From Tritrichomonas musculus (taxonomy: Eukaryota; Parabasalia; Tritrichomonadida; Tritrichomonadidae), in contig JAPFFF010000066.1 of the NCBI GenBank assembly GCA_039105265.1, forward strand, positions 1-64,000: a DNA stretch of 64,000 nt, given 5' to 3'. Below the pieces are notes generated by a model. That model had not been told where the DNA came from. It worked only from the letters and a program-made list of their open reading frames with translations, and did no database searches. The position numbers were made by a program, and so were the translations under genes. This document shows, one piece after another, positions 41,182 to 51,500 of this stretch; position 1 is the first letter of the stretch, and each line of letters starts with the position of its first letter.

Positions 41182-44100
41182 ATGCTTTTTTGCACGACCA
41201 AACCTAGATTTTCCGAATTAGCACTCGACGCTGATTCGATTGATACCAAAATTGATGATTTTGGTGGAAATTTTTCTGATGATGATGGAAATGGAACACC
41301 CGAATTTCGCAGTTTTTCGCCTCAAATTAGTACAGTAGATAGCCCTTTCAATATAAATTACAACAAACTCGCTACTTCTCCAATATCTCGCCACTCAAGA
41401 GAGATCAATTCAAAGACGCACCAAAACGGGGACCAGTTTGCCCCGAACTCAACTCAATCAAATACACAGCCTCGATATGTTCCAAATGTTCCTCATAATC
41501 TTCCCTCGCAATACTCACTCACAGATCGAATTTCATATCCTACGGAGCAGCGGCACCCGCCGGTTGGACCTGCTCCTATCAACATACGGAGTACCTCACA
41601 GAGCGATTCCAACGTTTCCCCAGACTTTTCAGATTCCGAAGAATTTAGATCAGATGCGCATCTAAGTGATTCTACGAGCCGACCAAATTGCGCCAGAAAT
41701 CTCATAGTTCCTAATACACAAAGGACGACAGAGGTACTCCTGCAGTCAGGAGTACACTATAATCCGACGAATCCAGAGGGTGGTCAGAACCCCTCTTGGT
41801 TCGTCATTACGAGCGATCCTTCACTGGCTGCCCGTTCCCCTCTGAGTTACCTTGCAAAGGATAAGTCAGTTGAAGGTGTATTGGTTGCCCGAGGACAAAT
41901 GATCATTTCGAATGGGCAACCAATACTCGACCGAAACCGCCCGGCAGTACCTGCATCAGATGCAGAACTCAGCCAGAAGGTGCTCCTCCCTGAGACCTTC
42001 GTCCATCCGAGCACGGTTCCGGCGGTTCCATTCAATTTTTGCTCCTTCCCACGTTCGCCTTTTGTTTCCCATGTATACAATGTATTAAACTCGCTGGCGG
42101 TCTCATTCTCGTGCAACATCGGTTGCAATAATCACTTCACCGACTTTTCAAATCACATGTCAGTCATGAATACCAATATGTTCAATGTTAATAATAGTAA
42201 TAGTTTCACTAATAATAGTTTCATTAATAATAATATCTCTAACTATAATGTTTCTCATAACAATGTTAATCTTGTTCATCATAGCGTTGACGTCGACAAC
42301 CAGACTGTCGAGTCAACTGCTCATGTAGCTCACCACAGCGTTGACGTCGACAATCGGGTTGTCGCGTCAATGGCTCATGTTGCTCATCATAGCGTTGACG
42401 TCGACAATCAGATTGTCGCGTCAACGGCACACGTGGTACATCATAATGTTGACGTTGACAATCAGATTGTCAAGTCAACAGCCCACGTCGCTCATCATTC
42501 TGTTGACGTTGACTATCAGACTGTCAAGTCAACAGCCCTCGTTGCTAATCATTCTGTTGACGTTGACAATCAGATTGTCAAGTCAACAGCCCACGTCGCT
42601 CATCACGCTGTTGACGTCGACAATCAGATTGTCGCGTCAACGGCACACGTGGTACATCATAATGTTGACGTTGACAATCAGATTGTCAAGTCAACAGCCC
42701 ACGTCGCTCATCATTCTGTTGACGTTGACTATCAGACTGTCAAGTCAACAGCCCTCGTTGCTAATCATTCTGTTGACGTTGACAATCAGATTGTCAAGTC
42801 AACAGCCCACGTCGCTCATCACGCTGTTGACGTTGACAATCAGACTGTCAAGTCAACAGCTCACGTCGCTCATCACACTGTTGACGTTGACAATCAAACT
42901 GTCAAGTCAACAGCTCACGTCGCTCATCACGCTGTTGACGTTGACAATCAGATTGTCAAATCAACAGCTCACGTCGCTCATCACGCTGTCGACGTTGACA
43001 ATCAGATTGTCAAGTCAACAGCTTACGTCGCTCATCACGCTGTTGACGTTGACAATCAGATTGTCAAGTCAACAGCTCACGTCGCTCATCACGCTGTTGA
43101 CGTTGACAATCAGATTGTCAAGTCAACAGCTCACGTCGCTCATCACGCTGTTGACGTTGACAATCAGATTGTCAAGTCAACAGCTCACGTCGCTCATCAC
43201 GCTGTTGACGTTGACAATCGGGTTGTCGCGTCAACAGCTCACGTCACTCACCACAACGTTGACGTTGACAACCAAACCGTCACGTCAACGGCTCACATCA
43301 CGCACCATTCTGTTGGCGTTGACGATCGGGTTGTCACGTCAACTGCTCACATCGATCATCATCAAGTAGTCACGAAGGAGAAATTATTCACATCAGTGAT
43401 TGAGGTACCTAAGTTTGTGTTCGAGATCAATGAGAAAGTGGTTCCACTATTTACTCTCTCTGGAAACCATTCGTTGCTTAACACATTCTCAAACAATAAT
43501 TTCCTCGGATCTCGAACCAACTCCTTAGGTACTCAAACTACCAGTAACTCTTCTGGTACAAGCAGCGTTGTTAGTGGTGCTGAAGAGTTCACCGATGCTC
43601 ATTCTCACTCTGAACACTCTGATCATTCCGATGATGACAATCACGGTGGTAGTGATGATAATCCTTCTTCACCTGTGGGTGACAATGTTTCCATTGATTG
43701 GATCGTGAGCGAATTGGCTGGTGTGAAGACCAAAACAGACATGAAGTCTCTCATTGATATCTTGCAGGTGGCAAACATCGACACTTCACCATTCGCAAAC
43801 GTTAGCGACGTTGACACTCCTATCATTCTCCTCATGTATCAGAAAGACAGATGGTTAGGAGTTGGGCAGTTTTACTGCCCTTGCTGCGACAAAACGTTTC
43901 CCACATGTGCGTCCTTGTCTTTTCACCTCAAATCGACGCACACGACGAATAACATTCCTCTGGAGCAAGCGGCGTTCGAGTACATTGTCGGCAGGAAGCT
44001 GAGGTGGAAGATCGATTCACCTCACCTTCCGCCTGACGCTTTTCACTATCGTACCATTCACGTTTGTCCGTGCAGCGACTGCGACTACTTGGTCAGCAGA

Positions 44101-47100
44101 GCGAACTCATTGAGCAGCCACATGGGCTCATCGCACCAGGACATGGAAGCGCTTAAACGTGAAGTTGGAGTCTTCTGGGCGATGAGCATTCTGCACGCTA
44201 AGAAACATCGGAAATTACTTGTGGCTAGCGATGTTTACCATGACCTGCACGGTTCCTTGTGCATGAAATGCAAGGACTTCGTTGGTAGAGACAAAGCTAC
44301 AGTCAAACAGCATACCAACAGATCACATCCCCAGGCCAATGTTGAAGGTCATCGGGTTCAGGCAATCGACATCAGTATATCCGTTAATTGGCTTTCGCCT
44401 GAAACCGATGACGATGAAATTCGTGAAGCCAACACTGACCTGGAGAGAATCAAGATTGTGAGGAGTGAGAACAGAGTCACTCAAGATGATGAGAGACAGA
44501 TGCCAGTGCAACCTCGGGCAGACGAATCGGTGGATCTCCAAGTGATGGAAGATCGTCGTCGCGGGGAAGACTCACGCAGACGGAGACGACAGGCTGGGTT
44601 CATACCTGCCAACGAGAGACTACCTGAGGCGCACTTGCATTCAGTCTCTTCATCTAGCGAAGAAGATACTCACACAATTGATGAACATCCGGCTCACCCA
44701 GCGTCAGCTTCGATCGTGGACATTGAGAGTTGCCTGTCCAAAGCTGAGAATTGGAAGTCGAGGTGCATGAAGGAAGATGATGATTTCGTGCACCTCCCGA
44801 AGCTGTGGGGTGACCGTTTAGCGAAACACAGGAAAAAGTTCGAAGAAGTGTTTAACAGTGAAGTCAAGGATGTTCTCAATTGGTATAATGAAGCTATTAA
44901 CCTCTCTGACTCTTTGGAAAAGAGCAGCCGAATGCTTCTCTGCGAAGGGATGATTTCGAAAATCATTCTCATTCTACGGAAGTCGATTAGGAAGTTCGTT
45001 CGTTCGGCACGGAGAGGTTCAGATAAGATTCGTCGCCCGCATTCCTTGGAGACACCGATTCAGATGAAGTCGGCCTCCAAATTCATCGCTGGTATTGAAC
45101 TCCTGCATTCCCGCATTCACATCACTGATGAAGATCTCGATCAACCTCAACGTAATGTCATCGCAGACATCAAAGAGAAGCTTGTTCGCTTTCTGTCACA
45201 GGCTCCTTTGGAGTTCTCTCAACTTCTTGGGAGTGGTGACTTGGACTCAATTGACGGTTTGATTTACGATGAGCATTACGATGAAAGGATGAAATTCATA
45301 CGTGCCAAGCTAGAGGAATTGGAGATTCTCAACAACTCTCCTTCCTCGCTTGGCTACAAGAAGTTCCTTCAGAAATTCTACGCTGAAGACGCCAAACGTA
45401 CACTCGACTGGTTCGTGTTGAACGACGACACACCGGAATGTGTCGTCCCAGTCGAAGATTTCGAGAACGTGTACGGGTCCTCGTGGAGCGATGCTGCTGC
45501 TCTCGGGGATGACCCAGATGGTGTTTACACTCTTCAGCGCAGAATTTCATCGAATAATTCTGATGAACTCAAATCACTCATCCTCAACGAAGAAGCTATT
45601 CTCAAAGCGGTCAGATCGAGATCCAATCTGTCTGCCGTCGGATGCGACGGCATTTCAAATGGTGTGTGGAAGGTTGGCGGGAGTGTCACGGCGACGATCA
45701 TCAAGAATGTGTTGTGTTGCATGCTTGACACGGGTCTCTTTCCGGAGGTGTTGAAAATGAACAAAACCGTCATGTTGTTTAAGAAAGGAGACCCTGACGA
45801 CGCCCATTCGTGGCGTCCTATCACCATCACTCCGACGATTTATCGGATGCTGATGTGTCACATCAGCCGCTCGCTTCAAACGCTGAATTCAAAACATAGG
45901 TTCATATCACCGAGTCAGAAAGGATTCATGCGTATTCCAGCTGGGGCGGCTGAGCATGCAACTGTGGTTGATGAGATGATACACGATGCTGCACGGAACC
46001 AAAAGTCACTCTACATCACGACGATCGACTTTTCTGATGCATTTGGTTCCGTACCACATAAACTTATTAAAAAGAATCTTACAGACATTGGCTTTGATCT
46101 TTCTTTTGTTAAAACGATTATTAATTCGTACAGAGACTCTTCGACAAAGATCATCAGCAACAACAGACGATCTAATTCTATCTGTTTTCGCAAAGGCGTC
46201 AAGCAAGGTTGTCCGCTGAGTCCGACGTTATTCAACATTTGTATCGAACCTCTCCTCGCGCGGTTGAACGCTTGCAAGGAGGACGGTTATCATTGGTTGG
46301 ACTCAGCGACAACCGTTCAAGCTTACGCCGATGACATAATCGTGTTCTCGGACTCGGAAGTCGGGATGAAGAACTTGCTTTCGGTCGTGGAGCACTTCTG
46401 CAGTTATGCAGGCGACATGAAGATCAACTGCAAGAAGTGCCACGCTTTCACATACATTGCTCACAATGGTTCTCGCAGTGTGTTGAACGACAACTTCACC
46501 ATTGCTGGAGGACGTATTGATAACATCAGTATTCAGAACAATACAACGTATCTCGGACTTCCAATCGCGTGCAAATCTTCGCAGCGTAAACATCACGTTT
46601 TTCGGCGAATCGAAGACATGACGAAGGACGTCATTCGAATTACTGGCAGCGCTCTTCGGTTCACACAAGCGGTTGACGCCATCAAACGGTTCGTGATTCC
46701 CAAGATTGACTACGAACTGATGGCGAACACAGCACCGACAAATTGCCTCAGTCGCTTAGATGAACTCATTCGGGGCAAGCTGTCCAAAATGATCGGTGCT
46801 GCTGGTATTCCAACCGCCTGGTTCTACACGACGAAAAACGATGGCGGTCTTTACATACAGAAACTCACAGATCGCCAGAAAGCTCTCACTATCAGACTCT
46901 ACATTGCTTTGATGGAGTCTAACGATAAAAGCATCCGTGATATGGTCAAGGCTTCTGATGAAGCCGAGATCATCTTCAGGGATGCTACCATCGACTTGAC
47001 TTCACCGTTCTTGCACCTAAAAGTTAAAGACAATGGTGCGTTAGATGCAAAGCGTAACCGCGGGACGTCGAACATCTTAGCCCGATGTGTTAAAGCTTTG

Positions 47101-48378
47101 CACGACGCTAACATGGGTCTGATACTCAAAGATGATATGTTTACGCTCAAAGATCTGAATAGTAATGTCACATATGATGTTAACACCTCTAATGTTGTTA
47201 AACACATCATGAAAGTCATGAGTGACCGTTACTATTCAGATCTTTGTCAGCACAAGATGAGAGGACATACATTCACGACATTGAAAAACTCACCATTGAG
47301 CAACTACTTCATGAAGCCCAATGCTTTGATGGCGGACTCTGTTGTCAGATTCGCTATCAAAGCACGTACGAATACGCTCATGACAGCATCACTTGCTGCT
47401 CACAGAAACCCTCAAATGAGTAACCGTTGCACTCGTTGTGGACAGATTGAAACTCTCAATCACATCTTAAACGGGTGCAAGCGGTGCAAACACAAATTCA
47501 CAAAGAGACACGACGAAGTTGTCAAGGTACTTTGCAAGTACCTTACCGAAAAGAAGAGAGTCATCGTGCATTGTAACCAAAGTGTTCGTGGACGCAGCAA
47601 CGAACACATCACTGGTGACTCTGCTTCTCTCAGACCAGATGTATGGTGGTGGGACGGTGACCAGCTGAAGATAGCTGAATTCACCATCCCATACGGAATG
47701 TTATCTGGCGATGATGATGAATCCACCTTAGTCATACGACGCAGAGAGAAGTTGAACAAGTACCAGAAGCTTGTCGATGATTGCAGAAACCAGTTGAACT
47801 GCAATGTGTCGCTATTTGTGTTCATTGTCTCCTCCCTCGGTGCAATACCCGATGACACCATCAATGAACTCAAGAAAGTGACAGTCACGACCAAAGACGC
47901 ACTCAAACTTGCAGGGAGGATGGTAGCAGCCGCTTTACGGGAATCTATGATATTGTACATTGATACTAAGATTAAGAAGAGGGTTAACGACAACAATGAA
48001 GATGAAGATAACGATAACGATAACGATAATGGTAACGATTATGATAACGATGTTGAAAATGTTAATGTTCTTGATACTGATGGTGACGATGATTCTAATG
48101 ATCTCAATGATACTAGCTCCAATGTTACCGACGGGGAGTCCGCAGACGATGAGTACAACTCTGTCAACATCCTGGACGACGAAGAATGGCGGGAACTCAT
48201 TGATGCAAGTGCGGATGTTGACAGGTCGGGCCCCCCGTCTGAGCTTGACACTACTGATGATGAAACTGACGTACTGGAAAATCCAGGCACCACCCCACTA
48301 TGGAACCAAACTCAAGGTGCCGACCCTGCCTCCGCTACCGAAGAGGAGGGAGTCCAACACTCCTCTTCTGAATTTTAG
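41182..48378 (+). CDS. R2-like LINE polyprotein, copy 7 (intact, 2398 aa, transitional variant)
   Basis: The frame is complete. The 5' half, including the repeat array, is the copy 2/6 type. From residue 1240 on it carries variants otherwise seen only in copies 8 and 9: Tyr1240 to Asn (44899-44901), Trp2245 to Gly (47914-47916), silent changes in the reverse transcriptase thumb region, and the altered spacer after the stop. It lacks other variants fixed in copies 8 and 9, such as Gly1822 to Ser. It is thus intermediate between the homogeneous block (copies 1-6) and the more diverged edge copies. None of the changes hits a known catalytic residue. YADD is at 46324-46335. Confidence 0.95.
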   Translation: MLFCTTKPRFSELALDADSIDTKIDDFGGNFSDDDGNGTPEFRSFSPQISTVDSPFNINYNKLATSPISRHSREINSKTHQNGDQFAPNSTQSNTQPRYVPNVPHNLPSQYSLTDRISYPTEQRHPPVGPAPINIRSTSQSDSNVSPDFSDSEEFRSDAHLSDSTSRPNCARNLIVPNTQRTTEVLLQSGVHYNPTNPEGGQNPSWFVITSDPSLAARSPLSYLAKDKSVEGVLVARGQMIISNGQPILDRNRPAVPASDAELSQKVLLPETFVHPSTVPAVPFNFCSFPRSPFVSHVYNVLNSLAVSFSCNIGCNNHFTDFSNHMSVMNTNMFNVNNSNSFTNNSFINNNISNYNVSHNNVNLVHHSVDVDNQTVESTAHVAHHSVDVDNRVVASMAHVAHHSVDVDNQIVASTAHVVHHNVDVDNQIVKSTAHVAHHSVDVDYQTVKSTALVANHSVDVDNQIVKSTAHVAHHAVDVDNQIVASTAHVVHHNVDVDNQIVKSTAHVAHHSVDVDYQTVKSTALVANHSVDVDNQIVKSTAHVAHHAVDVDNQTVKSTAHVAHHTVDVDNQTVKSTAHVAHHAVDVDNQIVKSTAHVAHHAVDVDNQIVKSTAYVAHHAVDVDNQIVKSTAHVAHHAVDVDNQIVKSTAHVAHHAVDVDNQIVKSTAHVAHHAVDVDNRVVASTAHVTHHNVDVDNQTVTSTAHITHHSVGVDDRVVTSTAHIDHHQVVTKEKLFTSVIEVPKFVFEINEKVVPLFTLSGNHSLLNTFSNNNFLGSRTNSLGTQTTSNSSGTSSVVSGAEEFTDAHSHSEHSDHSDDDNHGGSDDNPSSPVGDNVSIDWIVSELAGVKTKTDMKSLIDILQVANIDTSPFANVSDVDTPIILLMYQKDRWLGVGQFYCPCCDKTFPTCASLSFHLKSTHTTNNIPLEQAAFEYIVGRKLRWKIDSPHLPPDAFHYRTIHVCPCSDCDYLVSRANSLSSHMGSSHQDMEALKREVGVFWAMSILHAKKHRKLLVASDVYHDLHGSLCMKCKDFVGRDKATVKQHTNRSHPQANVEGHRVQAIDISISVNWLSPETDDDEIREANTDLERIKIVRSENRVTQDDERQMPVQPRADESVDLQVMEDRRRGEDSRRRRRQAGFIPANERLPEAHLHSVSSSSEEDTHTIDEHPAHPASASIVDIESCLSKAENWKSRCMKEDDDFVHLPKLWGDRLAKHRKKFEEVFNSEVKDVLNWYNEAINLSDSLEKSSRMLLCEGMISKIILILRKSIRKFVRSARRGSDKIRRPHSLETPIQMKSASKFIAGIELLHSRIHITDEDLDQPQRNVIADIKEKLVRFLSQAPLEFSQLLGSGDLDSIDGLIYDEHYDERMKFIRAKLEELEILNNSPSSLGYKKFLQKFYAEDAKRTLDWFVLNDDTPECVVPVEDFENVYGSSWSDAAALGDDPDGVYTLQRRISSNNSDELKSLILNEEAILKAVRSRSNLSAVGCDGISNGVWKVGGSVTATIIKNVLCCMLDTGLFPEVLKMNKTVMLFKKGDPDDAHSWRPITITPTIYRMLMCHISRSLQTLNSKHRFISPSQKGFMRIPAGAAEHATVVDEMIHDAARNQKSLYITTIDFSDAFGSVPHKLIKKNLTDIGFDLSFVKTIINSYRDSSTKIISNNRRSNSICFRKGVKQGCPLSPTLFNICIEPLLARLNACKEDGYHWLDSATTVQAYADDIIVFSDSEVGMKNLLSVVEHFCSYAGDMKINCKKCHAFTYIAHNGSRSVLNDNFTIAGGRIDNISIQNNTTYLGLPIACKSSQRKHHVFRRIEDMTKDVIRITGSALRFTQAVDAIKRFVIPKIDYELMANTAPTNCLSRLDELIRGKLSKMIGAAGIPTAWFYTTKNDGGLYIQKLTDRQKALTIRLYIALMESNDKSIRDMVKASDEAEIIFRDATIDLTSPFLHLKVKDNGALDAKRNRGTSNILARCVKALHDANMGLILKDDMFTLKDLNSNVTYDVNTSNVVKHIMKVMSDRYYSDLCQHKMRGHTFTTLKNSPLSNYFMKPNALMADSVVRFAIKARTNTLMTASLAAHRNPQMSNRCTRCGQIETLNHILNGCKRCKHKFTKRHDEVVKVLCKYLTEKKRVIVHCNQSVRGRSNEHITGDSASLRPDVWWWDGDQLKIAEFTIPYGMLSGDDDESTLVIRRREKLNKYQKLVDDCRNQLNCNVSLFVFIVSSLGAIPDDTINELKKVTVTTKDALKLAGRMVAAALRESMILYIDTKIKKRVNDNNEDEDNDNDNDNGNDYDNDVENVNVLDTDGDDDSNDLNDTSSNVTDGESADDEYNSVNILDDEEWRELIDASADVDRSGPPSELDTTDDETDVLENPGTTPLWNQTQGADPASATEEEGVQHSSSEF
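42277..43356 (+). repeat. 20 x 54-bp coding repeats, copy 7
   Basis: Unit order equals copies 2 and 6, which places the change from the copy 2/6 type to the copy 8/9 type of sequence downstream of this array. Confidence 0.94.
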
Positions 48379-48518
48379 GCAGATTTTTTATTGGGGCCCG
48401 CCCCTTTTATTTTATTGTGAGTGAATCATCACTCTCGTTTATTAGTATTTTATACTTACTCTAATGATTAATAAACGAATTTACCACACGGGAGGAGATT
48501 TTTTTTTAGTTTTCATAT
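48379..48518 (+). promoter_or_regulatory. Spacer copy 7 / copy 8 (variant form)
   Basis: This spacer is one base shorter (140 nt), because the stretch just after the stop reads GATTTTTTATTGGGG instead of GACTTTTTTGTTGGGG. All stems, AATAAA (48470-48475) and the T-run-AG (from 48499) are kept, which suggests that the first 15 nt after the stop are free to vary while the structured part is not. Confidence 0.7.
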
Positions 48519-51500
48519 ATGCTTTTTTGCACGACCAAACCTAGATTTTCCGAATTAGCACTCGACGCTGATTCGATTGATACCAAAATTGATGATTTTG
48601 GTGGAAATTTTTCTGATGATGATGGAAATGGAACACCCGAATTTCGCAGTTTTTCGCCTCAAATTAGTACAGTAGATAGCCCTTTCAATATAAATTACAA
48701 CAAACTCGCTACTTCTCCAATATCTCGCCACTCAAGAGAGATCAATTCAAAGACGCACCAAAACGGGGACCAGTTTGCCCCGAACTCAACTCAATCAAAT
48801 ACACAGCCTCGATATGTTCCAAATGTTCCTCATAATCTTCCCGCGCAATACTCACTCACAGATCGAATTTCATATCCTACGGAGCAGCGGCACCCGCCGG
48901 TTGGACCTGCTCCTATCAACATACGGAGTACCTCACAGAGCGATTCCAACGTTTCCCCAGACTTTTCAGATTCCGAAGAATTTAGATCAGATGCGCATCA
49001 AAGTGATTCTACGAGCCGACCAAATTGCGCCAGAAATCTCATAGTTCCTAATACACAAAGGACGACAGAGGTACTCCTGCAGTCAGGAGTACACTATAAT
49101 CCGACGAATCCAGAGGGTGGTCAGAACCCCTCTTGGTTCGTCATTACGAGCGATCCTTCACTGGCTGCCCGTTCCCCTCTGAGTTACCTTGCAAAGGATA
49201 AGTCAGTTGAAGGTGTATTGGTTGCCCGAGGACAAATGATCATTTCGAATGGGCAACCAATACTCGACCGAAACCGCCCGGCAGTACCTGCTTCAGATGC
49301 AGAACTCAGCCAGAAGGTGCTCCTCCCTGAGACCTTCGTCCATCCGAGCACGGTTCCGGCGGTTCCATTCAATTTTTGCTCCTTCCCACGTTCGCCTTTT
49401 GTTTCCCATGTATACAATGTATTAAACTCGCTGGCGGTCTCATTCTCGTGCAACATCGGTTGCAATAATCACTTCACCGACTTTTCAAATCACATGTCAG
49501 TCATGAATACCAATATGTTCAATGTTAATAATAGTAATAGTTTCACTAATAATAGTTTCATTAATAATAATATCTCTAACTATAATGTTTCTCATAACAA
49601 TGTTAATCTTGTTCATCATAGCGTTGACGTCGACAACCAGACTGTCGAGTCAACTGCTCATGTAGCTCACCACAGCGTTGACGTCGACAATCGGGTTGTC
49701 GCGTCAATGGCTCATGTTGCTCATCATAGCGTTGACGTCGACAATCAGATTGTCGCGTCAACGGCACACGTGGTACATCATAATGTTGACGTTGACAATC
49801 AGATTGTCAAGTCAACAGCCCACGTCGCTCATCATTCTGTTGACGTTGACTATCAGACTGTCAAGTCAACAGCCCTCGTTGCTAATCATTCTGTTGACGT
49901 TGACAATCAGATTGTCAAGTCAACAGCCCACGTCGCTCATCACGCTGTTGACGTTGACAATCAGACTGTCAAGTCAACAGCTCACGTCGCTCATCACACT
50001 GTTGACGTTGACAATCAGACTGTCAAGTCAACAGCTCACGTCGCTCATCACGCTGTTGACGTTGACAATCAGATTGTCAAATCAACAGCTCACGTCGCTC
50101 ATCACGACAATCAGATTGTCTGTTGACGTTGACAATCAGATTGTCAAGTCAACAGCACGTCGCTCATCACGCTGTTGACGTTGACAATCAGATTGTCAAG
50201 TCAACAGCTCACGTCGCTGTTGACGTTGACAATCAGATTGTCAAGTCAACAGCTCACGTCGCTCATCACGCTGTTGACGTTGACAATCAGATTGTCAAGT
50301 CAACAGCTCACGTCGCTCATCACGCTGTTGACGTTGACAATCGGGTTGTCGCGTCAACAGCTCACGTCACTCACCACAACGTTGACGTTGACAACCAAAC
50401 CGTCACGTCAACGGCTCACATCACGCACCATTCTGTTGGCGTTGACGATCGGGTTGTCACGTCAACTGCTCACATCGATCATCATCAAGTAGTCACGAAG
50501 GAGAAATTATTCACATCAGTGATTGAGGTACCTAAGTTTGTGTTCGAGATCAATGAGAAAGTGGTTCCACTATTTACTCTCTCTGGGAACCATTCGTTGC
50601 TTAACACATTCTCAAACAATAATTTCCTCGGATCTCGAACCAACTCCTTAGGTACTCAAACTACCAGTAACTCTTCTGGTACAAGCAGCGTTGTTAGTGG
50701 TGCTGAAGAGTTCACCGATGCTCATTCTCACTCTGAACACTCTGATCATTCCGATGATGACAATCACGGTGGTAGTGATGATAATCCTTCTTCACCTGTG
50801 GGTGACAATGTTTCCATTGATTGGATCGTGAGCGAATTGGCTGGTGTGAAGACCAAAACAGACATGAAGTCTCTCATTGATATCTTGCAGGTGGCAAACA
50901 TCGACACTTCACCATTCGCAAACGTTAGCGACGTTGACACTCCTATCATTCTCCTCATGTATCAGAAAGACAGATGGTTAGGAGTTGGGCAGTTTTACTG
51001 CCCTTGCTGCGACAAAACGTTTCCCACATGTGCGTCCTTGTCTTTTCACCTCAAATCGACGCACACGACGAATAACATTCCTCTGGAGCAAGCGGCGTTC
51101 GAGTACATTGTCGGCAGGAAGCTGAGGTGGAAGATCGATTCACCTCACCTTCCGCCTGACGCTTTTCACTATCGTACCATTCACGTTTGTCCGTGCAGCG
51201 ACTGCGACTACTTGGTCAGCAGAGCGAACTCATTGAGCAGCCACATGGGCTCATCGCACCAGGACATGGAAGCGCTTAAACGTGAAGTTGGAGTCTTCTG
51301 GGCGATGAGCATTCTGCACGCTAAGAAACATCGGAAATTACTTGTGGCTAGCGATGTTTACCATGACCTGCACGGTTCCTTGTGCATGAAATGCAAGGAC
51401 TTCGTTGGTAGAGACAAAGCTACAGTCAAACAGCATACCAACAGATCACATCCCCAGGCCAATGTTGAAGGTCATCGGGTTCAGGCAATCGACATCAGTA

